DNA of 64,000 nucleotides from positions 10,716,501-10,780,500 of the forward strand of contig CM020518.1 of the NCBI GenBank assembly GCA_009823395.1. The letters are read 5' to 3'. Positions 59,627 through 64,000 of this stretch are shown here, piece after piece. Origin of the DNA: Thamnaconus septentrionalis (taxonomy: Eukaryota > Chordata > Actinopteri > Tetraodontiformes > Monacanthidae). The notes beneath the pieces are model-generated. The model was not told where the DNA came from, did not search any database, and saw nothing but the letters and a program-made list of their open reading frames with translations. Every line of letters begins with the position of its first letter. Within the stretch, counting starts at the first letter, position 1. Both the position numbers and the translations under genes were made by a program.

Positions 59627-60359
59627 TGATGCAAATGCAGATTTTTTTTGCGCTAGAGATTACATGTCAATCTTTTTTAATCAACTTAAGACAAAACTTG
59701 ATTCAACAGTTGTCGTAAAAGCTCTTACTCTTACTGCACAGTGACAAGGTGAGACCGAAACACAACCCTTCTCTGTTGAAGAGCCTGCAGCATTTGGATG
59801 TACAACATAAATTCCTTTTTTTTTTTTTATTGTTAATCTTTTAGCTCGTTGCAAACTGGCGCCGGAGCGAAATTTTAACAGGGGCCGACTTGTTGACCCC
59901 CACGTCTCACCCGTCAGGACAGTTTACGGCGCTCACCTTGAATAAACCTCTGCGATTCTTGGAAAGGACTCCCGGTGCGCGTTTTAATAAGATTTCTTCA
60001 AAAACACACACCAGACGCGTTGCTTCAGACGCTCGAGTATTCCGTTTCATCTCCCGCTGCCTGCTCTAATGGCGAGATTTCCTCCCCTGTCCTCCCAGCT
60101 GTCAAACAAACAGCCTTGATTTTATACACCACCGCTTTGAGTGACAAATTGCACTCAATTAACAGTTCCGGATAATTAATGCCCGGTTTGAAACGCCTGT
60201 TTCTGTGTAATTTGACGCATGTTTTTTTTTTTCTTTGAATTTTATTCCTTTATTATATTTCTGTGTTTAAACGGAGCCGCAGGAATCTTTTCACCGCAAC
60301 CCACTCTCGGGATTGCGTCGCACCGCTCCAAGTCTTTAATCCGCACACATTTGCTTGTA
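59627..60359. other. non-coding upstream of CpG-rich promoter region
   Basis: T runs at 59816-59828 and 60221-60231. A low-repeat patch 60110-60185 carries CTCAATTAAC and GATAATTAATGCC and might be a proximal regulatory element. Confidence 0.4.
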
Positions 60360-61481
60360 ATCTGCTGCCGTCTGGGGTTGCGGCAGGGCGGGGAGGAACC
60401 AAGTCCTCGCACATTGCGGTGCGGTGCCGTGTGAGTTTTTTTTTTTCCTTTTTCTTTCTGTCTTCTTTCTCCTCCTCCTTCCTCTTCTTCTCCTCCTTTT
60501 CATTTTTTTTTTAATCGTGGAAGGCTGAGGGAGGAAGGACGGAAGGGAGGGAAAGGAAGGAAGGACGGAAGGCTGCCGTGGCGCGCGGCGCGTGTAGCGG
60601 AGAGACGTTCCCACTGACAGTCGGCGGCACAGAGGCGCCTCGTGCGGTACGAGAAGTGGAGCACGCGGAAGGGGGGGGACATAAAAGAGAGAAAAATCTC
60701 CCGTCAAAGGCGTCTTCTGTGGGGAATTGGCCACCTCCAGCCTGATAAAGGAGTCTCTATCCGCACCCTGCGCTCGGAATTGGAGTTTTGTGGGTGTTAT
60801 TTTTTTTTTGTTGTTGTTTTTTTTTAAAGGAGCGAGTATTGAGGAACGCAAGGAACGCGACACCCATCCCATCCTACACCACCCCGTCCCGTCCTCACCT
60901 GTTCGCCACGGACTGAACAGTGTCCCGGCTGTCTCTAAGTGTGCTGGAAACGTGACGTTGAAATGCTGTGAGCGCCATCAGGTCTGAGGATAGATCTTTG
61001 CGGTGCCCCTTGTTGTGGAGTTTCTTTTTTTTAAAAGGACTGCGCCCATCGCTTCTGGGATTGTGTTATTACGGTTCATCATGTACATCTCCTTTTTTTT
61101 TTTTTTTTTTTTTTTGGCAAATTGAGTTGCAAGCGTGGTTGAAGTAACAAACGTCGGAGCCTGCGGTGATTTTTTTTTTTTTTTAATCGTCGGACTGGAA
61201 TAACGCGCGAACAAGCGGGAGACTCGCGGAGAATTTTTTTGGGTGCGTAATTTCTTTTTATCGCGGCGTGTGCCGCAGAAGTGCAGCTGCTCGCCGTCTC
61301 CCCGCCGCCGTTGTTTGCGTCGAATAACTAATATTTTTTTTTGCGAGTGGAGTGGTGCTCAGTCGCCGCCGGAGACTTCTCCTCGCCTGTATCCCCCTCC
61401 ACACACCACCACCACCACCACCTTTATTTCTTCGGTCGCCTGGAACGAACGGGCGGATGACATGAGCAGATTCTCCGTAGG
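60360..61481 (+). promoter_or_regulatory. CpG-rich promoter / 5' UTR region (putative)
   Basis: A CG-dense stretch of about 1.1 kb (clearest at 60360-60720 and 61200-61480) leads into the putative first coding exon. A weak ATAAAAG box at 60681-60687 could be a TATA-like element, but CpG promoters often lack one; the start site cannot be fixed. The leader contains several upstream ATGs. The largest upstream frames are 60727-60987 (86 codons) and 61243-61488 (81 codons), the latter overlapping the putative main ATG. Part may instead be a UTR intron. Confidence 0.45.
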
Positions 61482-61488
61482 ATGGTAA
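61243..61488 (+). other. upstream ORF overlapping the putative start codon
   Basis: 81 codons, Pro/Thr-rich at its centre (TTTTTT over ACC repeats), with no protein family signature. It stops at TAA 61486-61488, 7 nt past the first base of the putative main ATG at 61482. If translated, it would limit initiation at that ATG. Probably leader sequence, not a protein of its own. Confidence 0.35.
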
Positions 61489-61553
61489 ATGACCGATGGG
61501 GAACCATGAACAGCTCTTCTGAACTCGAAGATGGGACTCGGCATAAGAACCAG
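61482..61553 (+). CDS. putative first coding exon, unrecognised protein (partial)
   Basis: 24 codons, opening MVNDRWGT and continuing MNSSSELEDGTRHKNQ. The ATG at 61482 has A at -3 and G at +4; a second in-frame ATG at 61506 (ACC before it) is equally usable. An in-frame TGA lies upstream at 61458-61460, so the frame truly begins here. The exon ends CAG|GTATGT at 61553/61554, a good donor, leaving phase 0. It lies at the 3' edge of the only long CpG-rich block that continues into a spliced-looking frame. There is no signal peptide and no domain in so short a piece. I do not recognise the gene. The remaining exons would be beyond the window. A non-coding interpretation is still possible. Confidence 0.45.
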
Positions 61554-62659
61554 GTATGTTCCACTTAAGGGCACGGCTGGCGCAGTTGCTTGGCGCAGTG
61601 TTACCACTCCTGGTTTGATGATTAGGATGATATTGATTTCCCCCCCCCCCTTGTTTCGTTTTTTTTAATTTTTTTTTGAGGGACCCCGGAAAAGTATGAG
61701 CTTTGGAGAAACCTGATTCTGCGTCTTCTGATCGACGTCTAAGTTCGCATGGGTGCAATCCATAGGCTCTTCGTTGTGTTAATTGGAATACCTGTCGCGA
61801 GGCGGCGGCGGTGGCGGGGGGGTGGGTTGGGGGTGGGTTAAGGTGTGTGTGCGTGCAGGGGGCGCTAAATCTTTGCAAATTTCCTTCTGGATTGCGGTTG
61901 AGTGTCTGGGTTAAAGAAAGAAAGAAAGACCAAACAAACGAACAAAAAAAACAAAAAAAAACCAAAACAATCGGCGCTTGTGAAAGACCGAAAACATTGC
62001 ACGTCATTAACACTGTCTCCCAGGCCACTGGACGAATTAAGGCAGGAGCGTGCGTGCGTGCGCGCGCGTACCCTGCCAGCTCACTTTGGTTGGTTGGGGT
62101 GGGGAGATTGGTCAGTGTGTTTTGGCAAGGTCAGCAGAGGGTTATTGGCGTCCCATGGGGGAACTCATGGAAATACAGAATCAGATTTTCTGGCTACTGA
62201 GATTGACACCTTTAGGAGAAACGCACAGCCCCCCCCCAACACACACCACTGTGCGCGCCTTCCACATTTAGGAGGCTGGATTTTGCGCACCTCACGCAAA
62301 GCAAATGTTCGGGTGACATTTGCTCCGAAGGTTTTGACATTAAAAAAAAAGGGAGCAAAAACACGGCGATGCACTGAAATAGCTGCTGCTATTTGAACAG
62401 GAGAGCACCAGGGACTGTGTGTCGCGATTCAATATGACATGTTGATCTCAGGCGTGGTTGGGAAAACAAATCCATATTTCTCATTGCTTCTGCTGTCTAA
62501 GAGCTGCACTTAAACATGTGGGCTGGTGTGGGAGAGGTGGCGCTACTTATTCATAATGAAGATTTTATTTTTCAAACCTTTCTTGTATGTATGTATGTAT
62601 TTATTTATTTATTTATTTATTTTTCAAATTGTCAGATGTGGCTTCCTGTCTGCTGATTT
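61554..62659 (+). other. putative intron 1, start
   Basis: Begins GTATGT. It includes a C11 run at 61641-61650, a G-rich G4 motif at 61817-61838, A-rich 61946-61966, alternating GCGTGC at 62048-62068 (Z-DNA-prone), and TATG/TTTA repeats at 62587-62622. No second exon was recognised. Confidence 0.4.
61817..61838 (+). other. G-quadruplex motif
   Basis: G7-T-G3-TT-G5-T-G3: four G tracts with loops of one or two bases, 260 bp downstream of the putative donor site and on the coding strand. Confidence 0.7.
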
Positions 62660-62684
62660 CACTGTGTGAGTCACTCACACAGTG
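62660..62684. repeat. 25-bp perfect palindrome centred on an AP-1 site
   Basis: Arms CACTGTGTGAGT and ACTCACACAGTG are exact reverse complements around one central C, so TGAGTCA, the AP-1 (TRE) consensus, lies at the centre. Confidence 0.85.
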
Positions 62685-63117
62685 GCAGCCAGACACTGTG
62701 ATGGAGTCCTCTCTCAGGGGTCGGGTTACATTAGAATCAATTGACAGAAAGCTGTGATTAATTTTTCATGTTGCAGTCGGAGGGGAGGGATAGAGGATTA
62801 TAATGAATTTTTATTTTTTTTTTTTAAAATCTAATCTCTACTTAGAGGTGGGGCTGATCAATGACTTAAGAGGATGTGACCAACATTTAGCTTCCTGCCA
62901 GCAAGCTGCTTTGCCACTTTCATATCCACTTAAAGGCCATGTGAATGGCAAATAAATCTAACCGGTGGTTTTCATTTGCATGTTGTTGCCGTGTGAATGT
63001 GTACAGAAAAAGAAAATCATTTCCTATTGTGCAGTGGGGTTTTTTTTTTATCTTCAGAAGGGATAAAATGAATGATAAAAAAAAAAAAAGCGGTGGCAAG
63101 AGCAGTGACAGGAAGCA
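62685..63117 (+). other. putative intron 1, continued
   Basis: T run at 62814-62825 and A run at 63078-63090. No exon or repeat element recognised. Confidence 0.4.
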
Positions 63118-63490
63118 GAGCTGGAGGTAGCAGAGATTAAACCGTTGTGGTTCTCATGGGGAGTGACCAGGATGGATAGGATCGGGAAATGAGGACATCA
63201 GAGGCGTGCTAGGTGTTTTGGTGATGAAGACAGAGAGGCCCGACTGAGATGGTTTGGACATCTCCTGAGGAGGGAAGGCGACTATGTCGGAGGTTGGAAC
63301 TGGCAGGAAGGAGGCCTGGAGGAAGAGCAGAGGGAAGATTTATGGATGTAGTGAAAGAGCACATGAAGTTATTTGCTGCGGGAGAAGAAGGTGCAGCGGA
63401 CAGGGTTAGATGGAGGCAGATGATTGGCAGTGAGGGGAGGTAGGGCTGGGCGGGGGCGGAGAGCAGCCCCAAAGGAAAAAAGAAGGAGAA
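63118..63490 (+). mobile_element. decayed LINE 3' end (reverse-transcriptase C-terminus plus tail)
   Basis: Read in shifting frames, this gives fragments typical of the C-terminal end of a teleost LINE polyprotein: GVTRMDRIGK, then LRWFGHLLRREGDYVG, then after a frame change GRFMDVVKEHMKLF and DRVRWRQMIG. The order and spacing fit one ancestral frame broken by at least one stop (after IGK) and at least one frameshift near 63290. The tail GGGGGCGGAGAGCAGCC followed by AAAGGAAAAAAGAAGG matches the usual 3' end. It is dead and sits in putative intron 1, sense orientation. The clade is uncertain. Confidence 0.7.
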
Positions 63491-64000
63491 TCCAGAGAGG
63501 TCAAAAATTCCAAACGACTAAATGATGCTCTGATGTGCTGAGTGTAATGCTAAGAGGATGAAAGGGCAAAAAAAAAAGAAAAAAAAAAGGAGTCCCATAA
63601 CCCCAGCACTCGCTCTGAATCAGACAGGCATCAGGGGGAAAGCAGGAAGAGATGAGTGGTTGTGGGAAATGGGGATGTTTAATGTCGCTATCAGCCCTGC
63701 TATCCCTCTATCCCCCATCTATCTGCCTCCCTCTCCTGCTGTTGTTATTTTGCTGTCGAATCCAGACGAATAGACAACGCGTGCGCGTGTGTTGAGCGCG
63801 CGTGCGTGCCCGTGAGACATCCCGGTCCGTCTTTGTAATCTTGAGCGCTAACAGCAGACCTTTATCTCCAGCTTTGTGCTATTGACACAGTGGTTTCCGA
63901 CCCAGTGGGGTGGCGGGGTGCTTCGGTTAATAGAGATCTCTCGTGCTTTCTATTTGTTTTGGCAAGACGCACGGGTGAAAAAAAAAAATCTGGCCTGGTT
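63491..64000 (+). other. putative intron 1, end of window
   Basis: A-rich 63569-63589, and an alternating GCGTGCGCGTGTGTTGAGCG stretch at 63778-63812 that is Z-DNA-prone. No exon seen. Confidence 0.4.

Noticed and set aside
60681..60687. ATAAAAG as a TATA box
   Set aside because: Weak match in purine-rich DNA; CpG-type promoters often lack TATA. Mentioned only within the promoter entry.
60336..60872. 178-codon minus-strand frame in the promoter region
   Set aside because: Arg/Lys-rich translation of purine-rich CTCCTT tracts, antisense to the putative leader.
61566..61640. GGCACGGCTGGCGCAGTTG resembling the head of a common fish repeat (GGCACGGTGGCGCAGTGG)
   Set aside because: Similarity stops after about 35 bases and no matching tail was found. 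It may be ordinary intron sequence.
61258..62028. 256-codon minus-strand open frame, the longest in the window
   Set aside because: It runs antisense across the CpG-rich leader, C/T/G runs and an A/T-rich tract. Its translation is Phe/Ser/Arg low-complexity, with no motif and no splice framework.
1..64000. tRNA, rRNA or known microRNA genes
   Set aside because: I looked for A/B-box patterns with clover-leaf pairing and for several well-known vertebrate miRNA cores by eye and found none. tRNAscan-SE and Rfam searches would be decisive.

Overview
This window looks like nuclear DNA of a teleost fish, and almost all of it is non-coding. Four things point there. Simple repeats are dense: (CA)n, (CT)n, (AT)n, (GAA)n, (GCC)n, CTAT and TTTA arrays, and many A, T, C and G runs. 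An interstitial (GGGTTA)n tract is present. Teleost-style dispersed repeats occur: an L2-like LINE tail ending in GGAT repeats, hAT MITEs with 8-bp target duplications, a TTAA-flanked MITE opening AGGTCCAGTGTG, and LTR-like units. There are no operons, ribosome sites or long bacterial-type frames. No species can be named.

Layout. 1-60 kb is a gene desert: I find no exon I can defend, and frames up to about 250 codons are low-complexity or random translations. Within it are simple-repeat clusters (1.3-2.1, 20.9-21.3, 33.9-35.1, 51.8-52.4 kb), CpG-dense blocks (about 2.15-2.4, 5.85-6.35, 17.25-17.7, 20.9-21.3, 22.4-22.8, 27.2-27.6, 52.15-52.45 kb), and short AT-rich blocks full of TAATTA-type homeodomain cores that resemble conserved non-coding elements. 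The best-supported mobile elements are a hAT MITE (14389-14661), a TTAA MITE that has received a second hAT MITE and a solo LTR (32813-33586), a 686-bp TIR element (43946-44631), an L2-like LINE tail with an 11-bp target duplication (46604-46756), and a decayed LINE 3' end (63118-63490).

About 60.4-61.55 kb is CpG-rich and ends in a plausible first coding exon on the + strand: an upstream in-frame stop, an ATG in good context, 24 codons, then CAG|GTATGT. The rest of the window would be intron 1. I do not recognise the protein. If the candidate regulatory blocks are real, this gene is the obvious nearest target, but that is inference.

I found no new coding system. The most notable observations are a 153-bp segment present twice 2.8 kb apart, one copy bracketed by 21-bp direct repeats; the nested transposon stack; a telomere-repeat insertion bracketed by 10-bp direct repeats; and a perfect 25-bp palindrome centred on an AP-1 site.
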